Shown piece by piece: positions 8,052 through 16,722 of a stretch of DNA of 64,000 nucleotides (position 1 is its first letter; each line of letters opens with the position of its first letter). The stretch spans positions 496,001-560,000 of the forward strand of contig CAWHZD010000008.1 of the NCBI GenBank assembly GCA_963833745.1, written 5' to 3'. The notes beneath the pieces were generated by a model, which saw only the letters and a list, made by a program, of their open reading frames with translations, searched no databases and had not been told where the DNA came from. Source of the DNA: AP-15 sp963833745 (lineage in GTDB: Bacteria > Pseudomonadota > Alphaproteobacteria > ATCC43930 > CGMCC-115725). Made by a program: the position numbers and the translations under genes.

Positions 8052-10159
8052 CGAGCAGCGGCTTTGCCCTTGCCGCTGCACCGTTACTGCCGTGGTGGCT
8101 GTTGGCGCTGCTCATCGGGGCCGCGGTCGTGCTCCTCGGCTTCGGCATTTGGCGCCGCGCCCCAGGGCTGGGCTGGCGGGGGCTCGCGCTGGCGGCGCTG
8201 CTCGCGGCGCTGGTCAACCCGTCGCTGATCGAAGAGCGGCGGGTGCCGCGGCGCGATGTCGCGATCGTCATCGTCGACGACTCGCCGAGCCAGAACATCG
8301 GCCACCGCCGGCAAGCGAGCGCGGCCGCGCTCGCCGCAATCAAAGAAAAACTTGGCCACGAGCCGGATCTTGACCTGCGGGTGATCCGGGCGGGGGCGGC
8401 GCAATCCGGCGCCGCAGACGAAGGCACGAGGCTGTTCGACGCGCTCGATCGGGCGATGTCGGATGTCCCACGCCAGCGTCTCGCCGGAATCGCCATGATC
8501 ACCGACGGCGAAGTGAACGACGTCCCAACCGGCGACGCCAAGGCATTGCAGCAGGCGGTGCCCGCCCCGCTGCATGTCTTGCTGTCCGGACAGCCGAACG
8601 AGGCTGACCGGCGCCTGGTCGTCTCGCAGGCGCCGAGCTTTGGCATTGTCGGGAAACGGCTGCAGCTGAAGATCCGTGTCGCCGACCTACCCGAGACTGC
8701 GGCCGAGCGGGCCGGCGAGGACGCCAGAGAGGCGCGGGTAACCTGGCGCAAGGACGGCGGTCCACCGCAAGAACTGATGGTGCCGGTCGGGCAGGATGTC
8801 ACTCTGCCGCTGCTGATCGATCATGGCGGCCCCAATGTGCTGGAACTCGAGGCGGCACCTGGCCCGCGCGAACTGACGCTCGTCAACAACCGCGCCGTCG
8901 TCGTCGTCAACGGCGTGCGCGACCGCTTGCGGGTTCTGCTGGTCTCGGGCGAACCCCATGCCGGCGAGCGGGTGTGGCGCAATCTGCTCAAATCCGATCC
9001 ATCGGTTGATCTCGTCCATTTCACGATCCTGCGGCCCCCGGAAAAGCAGGACGGCACCCCGATCCGCGAGCTGTCGCTGATCGCCTTCCCGATCCGCGAG
9101 CTGTTCGACACCAAGCTCGATGATTTCGACCTGATCATCTTCGATCGCTACAGTCGGCGCGGGGTCATCCCTGAAGCCTATCTCGAAAACGTGGTGCGCT
9201 ATGTGCAGAATGGGGGCGCCCTGCTCGAAGCGGCAGGTCCGAATTTTGGCGCCCCGATAAGCCTGTCACGCTCGCCGTTGGGGGCAATTTTGCCGGCCGA
9301 GCCGACCGGGGAAGTGTTCGAGGAGGGGTTCAAGCCGCAAGTGACCGATCTCGGCCGCCGCGATCCGGTCACGGACGGGCTGCCCGGCGCCGGCCCGCCC
9401 GGCGGCGACCCCGGCTGGGGACGGTGGTTCCGGCAGGTCGACGCCCGGGTACATCGTGGCGTGACCCTGATGACCGGTGACCGCGGCGACCCGCTTCTGG
9501 TGCTCGACCATGTCGGCAAAGGGCGGGTTGCGCAGCTGCTGTCGGACGAGATGTGGTTCTGGGCGCGCGGTTTCGAGGGCGGCGGACCGCAGGCCGAGCT
9601 GCTGCGCCGGCTCGCCTACTGGCTGATGAAGGAGCCCGATCTCGAAGAAAACGACCTGCGCGCCACGATCGACGGCGATCGTCTGGTCGTGACCCGCCAG
9701 TCGCTCGAACCCGACGAGCGTCCGGTGACGGTGACCGCGCCCGACGGGTCGAGCCGCAGCCTGAAGCTGGCCCCGGAACAAGGCGGACGCAGCGCCGGCA
9801 GCCAGGCGATCACGCAAATGGGCCTTTACCGCGTGACCGACGGCAGCAAAACCGCGCTCGCCGCTGCGGGGCCGCTGAACCCGATCGAGTTTGCCGATGT
9901 CCGCACCACGGCCGACAAGCTCGCGCCAGTGGCGGCTGCGACCGGCGGCGGCATGTTCTGGGTCGGCACGGGTGAGATCCCCGACATCCGGCGGGTCTCA
10001 CCCGACGACGCCACCGCCGGGCGGAACTGGATGGGCTTTCGCACCAACGGGGATTATACCGTCAGCGGGTTCAGCGAAACGCCGCTGCTGCCGGCAGTGG
10101 CCGCGCTGCTGCTGATCGTCGGCGGGTTGCTTGCGGCATGGCGGCGCGAGGGCAGGTGA
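8048..10159 (+). CDS. Large membrane protein with VWA-like and glutamine amidotransferase-like domains
   Basis: A 703-residue protein. Two N-terminal helices (about residues 15-33 and 43-58) precede a VWA-like domain (VAIVIVDDSPSQNIG, then LAGIAMITDGEVND). A central region, VRDRLRVLLVSGEPHAGERVW to RYVQNGGALLEAAGP, resembles the class I glutamine amidotransferase-like fold found in such proteins. A C-terminal helix (AVAALLLIVGGLLAAW) ends it, so the bulk probably faces the periplasm. It overlaps the DUF4159 gene by ATGA and is the last gene of the moxR operon. No catalytic triad was recognised; function unknown. Confidence 0.85.
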   Translation: MTSSGFALAAAPLLPWWLLALLIGAAVVLLGFGIWRRAPGLGWRGLALAALLAALVNPSLIEERRVPRRDVAIVIVDDSPSQNIGHRRQASAAALAAIKEKLGHEPDLDLRVIRAGAAQSGAADEGTRLFDALDRAMSDVPRQRLAGIAMITDGEVNDVPTGDAKALQQAVPAPLHVLLSGQPNEADRRLVVSQAPSFGIVGKRLQLKIRVADLPETAAERAGEDAREARVTWRKDGGPPQELMVPVGQDVTLPLLIDHGGPNVLELEAAPGPRELTLVNNRAVVVVNGVRDRLRVLLVSGEPHAGERVWRNLLKSDPSVDLVHFTILRPPEKQDGTPIRELSLIAFPIRELFDTKLDDFDLIIFDRYSRRGVIPEAYLENVVRYVQNGGALLEAAGPNFGAPISLSRSPLGAILPAEPTGEVFEEGFKPQVTDLGRRDPVTDGLPGAGPPGGDPGWGRWFRQVDARVHRGVTLMTGDRGDPLLVLDHVGKGRVAQLLSDEMWFWARGFEGGGPQAELLRRLAYWLMKEPDLEENDLRATIDGDRLVVTRQSLEPDERPVTVTAPDGSSRSLKLAPEQGGRSAGSQAITQMGLYRVTDGSKTALAAAGPLNPIEFADVRTTADKLAPVAAATGGGMFWVGTGEIPDIRRVSPDDATAGRNWMGFRTNGDYTVSGFSETPLLPAVAALLLIVGGLLAAWRREGR

Positions 10160-10189
10160 GCCCGTCCCGCTCGTGGTTGGTGAGATTTT

Positions 10190-10876
10190 GTGCTGAGAAA
10201 GGCTCTGGCGCCGCTGCACCCGGACGGGTTCAAATTCGTCCTCGCCGCGGTCGTCGCGACGGTGCTGCTGTTTCTGGTGTCGAGACCCGCCGGCTGGGTC
10301 GCCGCGGCCGTCACGCTGTGGATCATCTATTTTTTTCGTGACCCCTGGCGTGTCACGCCGCTGCGCGAAGGGGTGCTGGTCAGCCCGGCGGACGGGATCG
10401 TCGTGTCGGTGGAGCCCGCGCCCCCGCCGCCAGAGCTCGAGATGGGCGACGCCGAAGTTGCGCGGATCGGGATTTTCCTCAGTCTGTTCGATGTGCACGT
10501 CAATCGCGCGCCGGTCGGCGGCCGAGTGGCGGCCTTGCGCTACACAAAGGGCCGCTTTCTCGACGCGAGCGGTGAGCAGGCCAGCGTGCATAACGAGCGG
10601 ATGGCGATCCGAGTGTCGCCATCCTCCGGTCCCGAGATCGCCTTTGTCCAGGTCGCCGGCCTCGTCGCCCGCCGCATCGTCTGCGACCTGCGCGTAGGCC
10701 AGCGGATCGCGACCGGGCAGCGCATTGGCATTATCCGCTTCGGCTCGCGGGTCGATGTTTATTGCCCGCCGCCTTATGTAACAATGGTCGCGGCCGGACA
10801 GCGGATGGTCGGCGGGGAGACGGTGATCGCCGATCGCCTCGCTCGCGAGCCGGTAGGACAGGGGGTCGCACATTGA
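10190..10876 (+). CDS. psd: Phosphatidylserine decarboxylase, short (PSD-A type) form
   Basis: Converts phosphatidylserine to phosphatidylethanolamine at the inner membrane. The 228-residue product has a hydrophobic N-terminal half (about residues 15-48), the conserved VSPADGIV and LSLFDVHVNRAPV, and the self-cleavage site FGSRVD, where Ser186 would become the pyruvoyl group. GTG at 10190 is used because there is no nearby in-frame ATG. It is followed immediately by pssA, whose product supplies its substrate. Confidence 0.93.
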   Translation: MLRKALAPLHPDGFKFVLAAVVATVLLFLVSRPAGWVAAAVTLWIIYFFRDPWRVTPLREGVLVSPADGIVVSVEPAPPPPELEMGDAEVARIGIFLSLFDVHVNRAPVGGRVAALRYTKGRFLDASGEQASVHNERMAIRVSPSSGPEIAFVQVAGLVARRIVCDLRVGQRIATGQRIGIIRFGSRVDVYCPPPYVTMVAAGQRMVGGETVIADRLAREPVGQGVAH

Positions 10877-10911
10877 GAGAATGGCGCGGTGAGAGACGCG
10901 GAAGATTGAGG

Positions 10912-11778
10912 ATGCGCCCTGGCCGCATGCGGCGACCGCGGGTGCAGCGGCTCTCCGACCTGTCGGTCAACCGCATGGTTCCGAATGTTCTGACCCTGCT
11001 TGCGCTGTGCGCCGGAATGACGGCAATGCGCTTTGCGATGGGGGGGAATTTCATCGGTGCGGTGTTCTCGATCATTGTCGCCGGCATCTTTGACGGCCTC
11101 GACGGGCGCATCGCGCGCCTGCTCAAATCGACATCGAGCTTTGGTGCCGAGCTCGACAGCCTGTCGGATTTCGTCAGCTTCGGGGTCGCACCGGCAGCGG
11201 TGCTGTATTTGTGGACGATGTCGAGCCTGCACGGGCTCGGCTGGGCGATCGTGCTGTTCTATGCCGTCTGTTGCGCGCTGCGCCTTGCTCGCTTCAACAT
11301 CGAATCCGGCAGCGCTCGCCCGGCCTACGCCACGCCGTTTTTCACCGGCGTGCCGGCCCCAGCCGGGGCGGGGCTCGTCATGGTGCCGATGTTCTTGAGC
11401 TTCGAATGGGGCGATTGGCTGTTCCGCTCGCCCTATCTGAACGCGGTTACGGTGACCGGCATCGCCTTGCTGATGGTCAGCAAATTGCCGACCTTTTCGC
11501 TGAAGCGGATCCGCGTCCCGCACCATCTGGTGGTTCCGACCTTGCTCGGCATCGGGGTGCTCGCCGCTTTTGTCACCACCGCTCCGTGGCCGACCTTAAC
11601 CGCCATCGGCATCGTCTATGTCGGATCGATCCCATTTACGATTCGCGCCTATTGCCGACTGCGTCGCGCCGCCGGCACGCGCCGCGCCGAGCCCACCGAG
11701 ACTACCGCGCTGGAGCCGCCGCCGGCTGGTTACCCGCTCGACCAGGCAAGCACGCCCGCCAACCAATGGCGGCACTGA
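10912..11778 (+). CDS. pssA: CDP-diacylglycerol-serine O-phosphatidyltransferase
   Basis: Makes phosphatidylserine from CDP-diacylglycerol and serine. The CDP-alcohol phosphotransferase motif is present as DGLDGRIAR followed by GAELDSLSD (about residues 61-86), within a multi-helix membrane protein of 288 residues. The ATG at 10912 was chosen. A TTG at 10873 overlapping the psd stop is an alternative that would add 13 basic residues. The order psd-pssA is a classical phosphatidylethanolamine operon. Confidence 0.93.
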   Translation: MRPGRMRRPRVQRLSDLSVNRMVPNVLTLLALCAGMTAMRFAMGGNFIGAVFSIIVAGIFDGLDGRIARLLKSTSSFGAELDSLSDFVSFGVAPAAVLYLWTMSSLHGLGWAIVLFYAVCCALRLARFNIESGSARPAYATPFFTGVPAPAGAGLVMVPMFLSFEWGDWLFRSPYLNAVTVTGIALLMVSKLPTFSLKRIRVPHHLVVPTLLGIGVLAAFVTTAPWPTLTAIGIVYVGSIPFTIRAYCRLRRAAGTRRAEPTETTALEPPPAGYPLDQASTPANQWRH

Positions 11779-11872
11779 CCGCCGCCCACCGGCCAAGCGG
11801 TTGCGTCGTGCCCGCTTACCCCTTAATTTTGGGCGATCGCAAGGCCACCGTCACTGCAAGGAGCGCACAGTC

Positions 11873-12295
11873 ATGCCAGTAAAAGCCGGAGTCATTCGCG
11901 CCGGGGCGCGCACGACTAGGCGCGGCGCCGCCGAAACCTTCACCGGCGTCGTGTTCCAGGATCCGGTGATCACCGCCGAAGCGCCGTCGCGCCTTGGCGG
12001 TTCGGTCGTCACCTTCACGCCGGGCGCACGCACCGCGTGGCACGCCCACCCGGTTGGGCAGACGCTGTTCTGTTTGTCGGGCGTCGGCCGCATCTGCTTC
12101 AAGGGCGAAAAGCCGCAAGCCCTGAACCCGGGCGACACGGTCAACATCCCGCCGGACACGATGCACTGGCACGGCGCCTCGCCCGATCGCCTGTTCGCGC
12201 ATCTGGCGCTGTCGGAAGCCGGCGCGCAGGGCCAAGGCACCGCCTGGGGCGAGCACGTCAGCGACGCCGAGTACAACGCCGAAGTCGCACCCTGA
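11873..12295 (+). CDS. Cupin-domain protein
   Basis: A 140-residue single-cupin protein. The metal-binding cupin motif 1 is seen as TAWHAHPVGQTLFCLSG and motif 2 as GDTVNIPPDTMHWHGASP, with histidines suited to bind a metal. AAGGAG lies nine bases before the ATG at 11873. Related proteins are annotated as carboxymuconolactone-associated or quercetinase-like cupins, but no substrate can be assigned. It stands alone between pssA and a convergent epimerase gene. Confidence 0.85.
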   Translation: MPVKAGVIRAGARTTRRGAAETFTGVVFQDPVITAEAPSRLGGSVVTFTPGARTAWHAHPVGQTLFCLSGVGRICFKGEKPQALNPGDTVNIPPDTMHWHGASPDRLFAHLALSEAGAQGQGTAWGEHVSDAEYNAEVAP

Positions 12296-12310
12296 GGCAA
12301 GATCGCGAAG

Positions 12311-12403
12311 CCCTCACCCGCCGGATCGGCTCCGGGGCGGGCTCTCCCGCTGATGCGGGTCCCTCCCACTCTCCGCTTGCGGGGAGTGGGGGCCGGGTGA
12401 GGG
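12311..12403. repeat. Palindromic mosaic element between convergent genes
   Basis: An outer perfect inverted repeat CCCTCACCCG (12311-12320) and CGGGTGAGGG (12394-12403) encloses a strong hairpin, CCCACTCTCCGC / GCGGGGAGTGGG at 12365-12390, with one G-T pair. It fills the gap between the convergent cupin and epimerase genes. It could end transcription from both sides or be a REP-type element. No T-tract is present. Confidence 0.65.
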
Positions 12404-12409
12404 GCGTTC

Positions 12410-13351
12410 CTAGCGGTCGGCGACGGGAGGCAGGCCTTCTTCGCGGCGGACTTCGTTGATGATCTGCAATACGCGCTCGCGATAGGGACGGTACTGTACA
12501 CCGAATTCCTGGACGAGGCGGGTGTTGTCGATCAGGTAATTGCCCGAGATTTCCTTGCCGCCGGTGTCTTTGTCAAAGCTGACCCTGGCGTCGGGCAGGA
12601 ATTCGCGCACCATTGCAGCGATCTCACCAAGGCTGACCGCGACGCCGCCGGTGCTGTAGATCCAATGCTTCGGCTTGTCTTCCATGATCACCCGGGAAAA
12701 GATCTCGGCGACCTCGTCGACATGGATCGGACAGCGCATTGCGTCCCGGAACGGGAATGAGATTGGCTGGCCGCGCGCTGGAAAGGTGATGCATTTGACG
12801 TGGTCGACCGAGCCGACAATCTTGTCGTTGCCGGTGACGTTGGCCGGGCGGATCGCGGTGATGTCGAGCCCGTGCTTTTCGCGGTAGTCCTGCGCCTGCC
12901 ACTCGTTGAAGATCTTGTGCATCGCGTACTGCACATGGCCGTGCCGGAAGTCGTCCTCGGTGACGGCGCGGTCGCCATAGAAATGCTGCTCGCCGCTGAC
13001 CGCCAGCGAGCTGGCATAGGCGACGCGTTTGACGTCGCACAGCCGCGCCGCCTCGAAGCAATTGTCCATGCCGAGGATGTTGAGCTTGAACGCCACTCGC
13101 GGCGGGTATTCGCTGCCGAGGAAATAGGCGAGGTTGACGACCCGCTCGGGCTTGGCCGCGACCGTCGCCGCCATCACGTCGTCGAACTGGCTGACATCGC
13201 CGCGTACGACCCGGACCTGCTTGCCGAGACCCTCGTAATTCGCCGTCGCCGGGTTGATGTCCATGCACACGATTTCTTCGCCGCGCTGCGCCAGCAGCGG
13301 AATGAGCCGTCGCCCGATAAAACCGGTGCCGCCGATCACGAGTATCGACAT
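12410..13351 (-). CDS. NAD-dependent epimerase/dehydratase (extended SDR)
   Basis: A 313-residue extended short-chain dehydrogenase. The NAD-binding GGTGFIGRRL is at residues 7-16, and the catalytic triad is seen as YASSLAVSG (Ser114/115) and YAMHK (Tyr142, Lys146). The C-terminal region carries the sugar-epimerase-like EISGNYLIDNTRLVQEFG. GGAGGAAAG precedes the ATG at 13351. It is divergent from an amidohydrolase gene at 13476, so the two may share a control region and a catabolic theme. Substrate unknown. Confidence 0.9.
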   Translation of the reverse strand: MSILVIGGTGFIGRRLIPLLAQRGEEIVCMDINPATANYEGLGKQVRVVRGDVSQFDDVMAATVAAKPERVVNLAYFLGSEYPPRVAFKLNILGMDNCFEAARLCDVKRVAYASSLAVSGEQHFYGDRAVTEDDFRHGHVQYAMHKIFNEWQAQDYREKHGLDITAIRPANVTGNDKIVGSVDHVKCITFPARGQPISFPFRDAMRCPIHVDEVAEIFSRVIMEDKPKHWIYSTGGVAVSLGEIAAMVREFLPDARVSFDKDTGGKEISGNYLIDNTRLVQEFGVQYRPYRERVLQIINEVRREEGLPPVADR

Positions 13352-13475
13352 CGCTTTCCTCCCAAGGATGGTTTCTCGACGTTAACCGCCGGCCGGCGGT
13401 TCGGCAAGGAGGCCGCTTCCACATGGCTCGCGTCAGCTTTAAGCTCGCCCGGACAGCCGAGGGAGGTGCGGCGCG

Positions 13476-14711
13476 ATGACCGCCGTCGTCTTTGCCAATT
13501 GCGCGGTTCTCGACGGCACCCGCAAGGAACGCCGTGAGGACCGCCACGTGCTCGTCGAAGGCGGGCTGATCCAGGAAGTCGCGGACCGGCCGATCAGGAG
13601 CGGGACCGCCGAGATCGTCGACCTCAAGGGCGGCACCTTGATGCCGGGGCTGATCGACGCGCATGTCCATGTGATCGCCGTCGACCAGGTGCTGGCGCGG
13701 CTGGCGGAGCGGCCGGCGAGCCTGGTGACATTGCAGGCCGCCCGCGTGCTGGAAGGGATGCTGCAGCGCGGCTTTACGACGATCCGCGACGCCGGCGGGG
13801 CCGATGGCGGGCTCGCCGAGGCGGTCGAAGACGGGCTGGTGCGCGGGCCGCGGATTTTCCCGTCGGGCCAGGCTTTGAGCCAGACCGGCGGGCATGGCGA
13901 CCTGCGGCCGCGCACGCGTTCGGTGTCGGTCGTCGCCTGCGCCTGCTGCGAGAGCGGGGCCGGGATCGCCCGCATCGCCGATGGTGTGGCGGAATGCCGC
14001 CGGGCCGCCCGCGACGAACTGCGCAAGGGCGCGACGCAGATCAAGATCATGGCCTCGGGCGGAGTCGCCTCGCCCTATGACCCGGTGTGGAACCTGCAAT
14101 ACACCGAAGAAGAGGTGCGAGCCATCGTCGAGGAGGCGCGCGCCTGGCGCACTTACGTCATGGCGCACGCCTATACGCCCGAGGCGATCCGCCGCTCGAT
14201 CGATTTTGGCGTGCGTTCGATCGAGCACGGCAACCTGATCGACAGCGCGACCGCAGAGCATGTCGCCGGCGCCGATGCTTTCGTCGTGCCGACATTAGTC
14301 ACCTTCGACGCGATGCACCGCTTCGGCCGGGAATTGGGATTTCCCGAGATCAGTCTCGCCAAGCTCGGCGATGTGCGCGAAGCCGGATTGCGCTCGCTCG
14401 AAATACTGCAGGCGGCAGGCGTCAAAATCGGGTTCGGCACCGATCTCTTGGGGCCGATGCACCGCCACCAGGGCCACGAATTCACAATTCGGGCCGAGGC
14501 GATGACCCCGTTCGATGTCATCCGTTCGGCGACGACGGTCAACGCCGATCTGTTGAACCGCTCGGGCGAACTCGGCATCGTCGCCCCCGAGGCCCGCGCC
14601 GATCTGATCGCCGTCAACGGCGACCCGCTCGCCGACATCTCGCTGCTCGACGGCCAAGGCGAACACCTGACCCACATCATGAAGGACGGGGTTTTCTACA
14701 AGCGAGTGTGA
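13476..14711 (+). CDS. Metal-dependent amidohydrolase, imidazolonepropionase-like
   Basis: A 411-residue TIM-barrel amidohydrolase with the full metal-site set: DAHVHV near residue 62, the candidate bridging lysine in QIKIMASGG, MAHAYTPEA, IEHGNLI and GFGTDLL. The family hydrolyses cyclic amides, prolidase-type or aryldialkyl substrates; the substrate here cannot be assigned. No signal peptide is seen. GGGAGG stands upstream of the ATG at 13476. Divergent from the epimerase and convergent with the next amidohydrolase. Confidence 0.88.
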   Translation: MTAVVFANCAVLDGTRKERREDRHVLVEGGLIQEVADRPIRSGTAEIVDLKGGTLMPGLIDAHVHVIAVDQVLARLAERPASLVTLQAARVLEGMLQRGFTTIRDAGGADGGLAEAVEDGLVRGPRIFPSGQALSQTGGHGDLRPRTRSVSVVACACCESGAGIARIADGVAECRRAARDELRKGATQIKIMASGGVASPYDPVWNLQYTEEEVRAIVEEARAWRTYVMAHAYTPEAIRRSIDFGVRSIEHGNLIDSATAEHVAGADAFVVPTLVTFDAMHRFGRELGFPEISLAKLGDVREAGLRSLEILQAAGVKIGFGTDLLGPMHRHQGHEFTIRAEAMTPFDVIRSATTVNADLLNRSGELGIVAPEARADLIAVNGDPLADISLLDGQGEHLTHIMKDGVFYKRV

Positions 14712-14894
14712 GGCACCATAAGGCGGGAGCCCATTCGCTGCACATAAGCCCTCAGTAAGAAGATCGCTGCAAAAGGGGGCCGCCACCATTAATTCGCGGC
14801 AGCGGAGCGGGTCGGTCTGCTGGTCGAATTCCCCAGTGTCGTTGACGCGGCGGCGCAGCGCCGTCCGAGGAGCGGCGGCGCGGCTCCGTCGTGG

Positions 14895-16368
14895 TTATTC
14901 GGCGGCGGCTTGCAGCGGCGAATGCGGCTCGGCGAGCACGGCGGCGGCTTCCTTGGCGACGCGCGTGCCTTCGAAAAAGCGCGGGTTCTGCGTCCCCCAC
15001 AGCCGCACCGCGTTGGCAAACGTGAAGTCGCGGAAGTCGTCGTCGCTCAACAGCCCATCTTCGACCAGTTCATGGGCTTCGGGCAGCGGCGACAGCATGT
15101 CGGGCACGTCGAAATGGCCGATATCCGAGCTGAAGATCGCGTTGACCCGCGCGCCGAACGGGTTGACCTTGCTGAACGCGACCGCGTTCATCCGGTCGTC
15201 GGCCTCGCAGCCGAAATAGTACGGGGTCGCGTAGAGGTCGATCCAGTCCTGCTTTTTGGTGATGTTGCAGGCAGCGTAGTCATCATGGACGGGGACCCCG
15301 CCATCCATCGAAATCTTCCTCGCGGGCGGGCCAACCATCGCGCTTGTCGAGCTCGGCCGCGATGTCAGCATAGCCGTATTTGTCGACGTACTGGCGCAGT
15401 AGCGGGCGGTCGAGCTTGTCGGGGTGCATGTAGGCGAGCCCCTTGGCGCCGCGCCGTTCCCAGTGCTCAATCAGGTCGGCGAACAGCTGGCAGCCCCAGC
15501 CGACCCCGCCTTCGAGGAAACCAAAGCGCAGATCGGGGAAGCGCCGCGTCACGCCGCCGAGAAACAACGCCTTGGCGACCGCATGACCGGCGGCGGCGAA
15601 ATGGCCGATGTGGTTGAAGGTGAAGTTCGACGGCGAATTGCGCAGGCCAAAGCTGCGCCCGCCGGTGTGGAAGGTCGGCGCGATCTTCAATTCCCGGCAT
15701 TTCTGCCAGACCGCATCGTAATCGTGCTGGCTGTCGATGCCGAGCTGGTCAAAATTCATGGTAAAACGGGCGAGCGCCGGGTCGACGTTCTCGGCGATCT
15801 TCAGCCGCCGGGCGATGCCGCTGCCGAACATGCCGACCTTGGCGCCTAATTCCTTGGTGACGAATTCGAGCTCGGCGATCGCTTCTTCGGGCGTGTGCAT
15901 CGGGATCACCGCGGCCGGGGTCAGCCGGTCGCTGAGCGCGCGGAAATACTCCGATGTGACGATGTTGAAGCCGCGGATCACCGCGCGCCTGGTCTCGTCA
16001 TCGGCGATGCGCGGGATGCCGAGCCCGGCGGTCGGGTAGATGATGCCGAAATCAATCCCCAGCTCGTCGAGCCGGTCGTACAGCATGCGCGGCATCATCG
16101 CGGTGGCGCGGTCGCGGGTATTGGTCGACTGGCGCCCCCAATAACCTTCCATGGCGACGCCGCGCTGTTGGCGTTCGGACATCGAAAGACCCAGCGAATC
16201 CGGGATGCGGCGCTGCGCGGCGAGGAACCCGTCGGCCGATTTGTCGCCGGCGACCTTGCGCATCCGTTCGGCAAAGACCGGGCCGTATTCGATCCAGTGG
16301 CCGTCGCCGTCGATGATCGGATGATTCAGCCGGGAACGAATTTGTTCGGGGCTCGCATGCGCGCTCAT
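14895..16368 (-). CDS. Amidohydrolase-2 family metal-dependent hydrolase, frame-broken
   Basis: Reconstructed length is about 490 residues. The upstream part begins MSAHASPEQIRSRLNHPI and has the family opening IIDGDGHWIEYGP, later IYPTAGLGIP and FLEGGVGWGCQ. It runs out of frame at about 15300-15306. The downstream part restarts at GGVPVHDDYAACN and contains NAIFSSDIGHFDVPDM before ending at 14895. Removing one base from GATGGATGGCGGGG joins the halves. AGGAGGACA precedes the ATG at 16368. The family includes decarboxylases (2-amino-3-carboxymuconate-semialdehyde decarboxylase-like) and hydrolases. The DGDGH opening replaces HxH, as in many members of this branch. Confidence 0.82.
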
Positions 16369-16722
16369 TCTTGTCCTCCTCAAAGCCGGCGGCTGCGCCG
16401 TCAAATAGTGCGAGACGAAACCGTAGGCGCGCATCGCCGCCAAGTCAAACCGCCGCCGCCGCGCCGCGGACCAAGCCCGAGCGGAGGCGTATCGAGGCCC
16501 CAGTGCCCCGATCGAGAAGTTCGCAGGACCATCATGGCGCCGACCATACCGGCGAAGGCCGGTACCCATGGCAGAAATGGGCCCCGACCTCCGCCGGGGT
16601 GGCTCTCGGGGCGGGCTCGCTTGATCATTAGAACTTCCGAACCAGGACACCAGTGTGTCTGATCGTCCCTCTCGCTAAAGCGGGTGAGGACAAGTGAGCG
16701 GCCGGCGGGCCTTCTTTCCACT
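16369..16722. other. Gene-free gap with a REP-like palindrome
   Basis: A 354-base interval on the minus-strand side between the amidohydrolase start and the MscS stop. No coding region is supported. It holds the hairpin at 16548-16563 and a GC-rich imperfect palindrome after it. The rest is unremarkable. Confidence 0.6.
16548..16590. repeat. REP-like palindromic repeat
   Basis: ACCGGC-GAAG-GCCGGT (16548-16563) is a perfect hairpin with a tetraloop, followed by TACCCATGG and a second CCCCG...CGGGG stem. The same hairpin architecture (CGC-GAAA-GCG type) with the following CCCA recurs at 36138 and, rearranged, at 54385-54432. This is the usual look of extragenic REP elements. Confidence 0.6.

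Noticed and set aside
12624..14261. 545-codon minus-strand frame across the epimerase and amidohydrolase
   Set aside because: Crosses two genes of opposite strands and has no motif.
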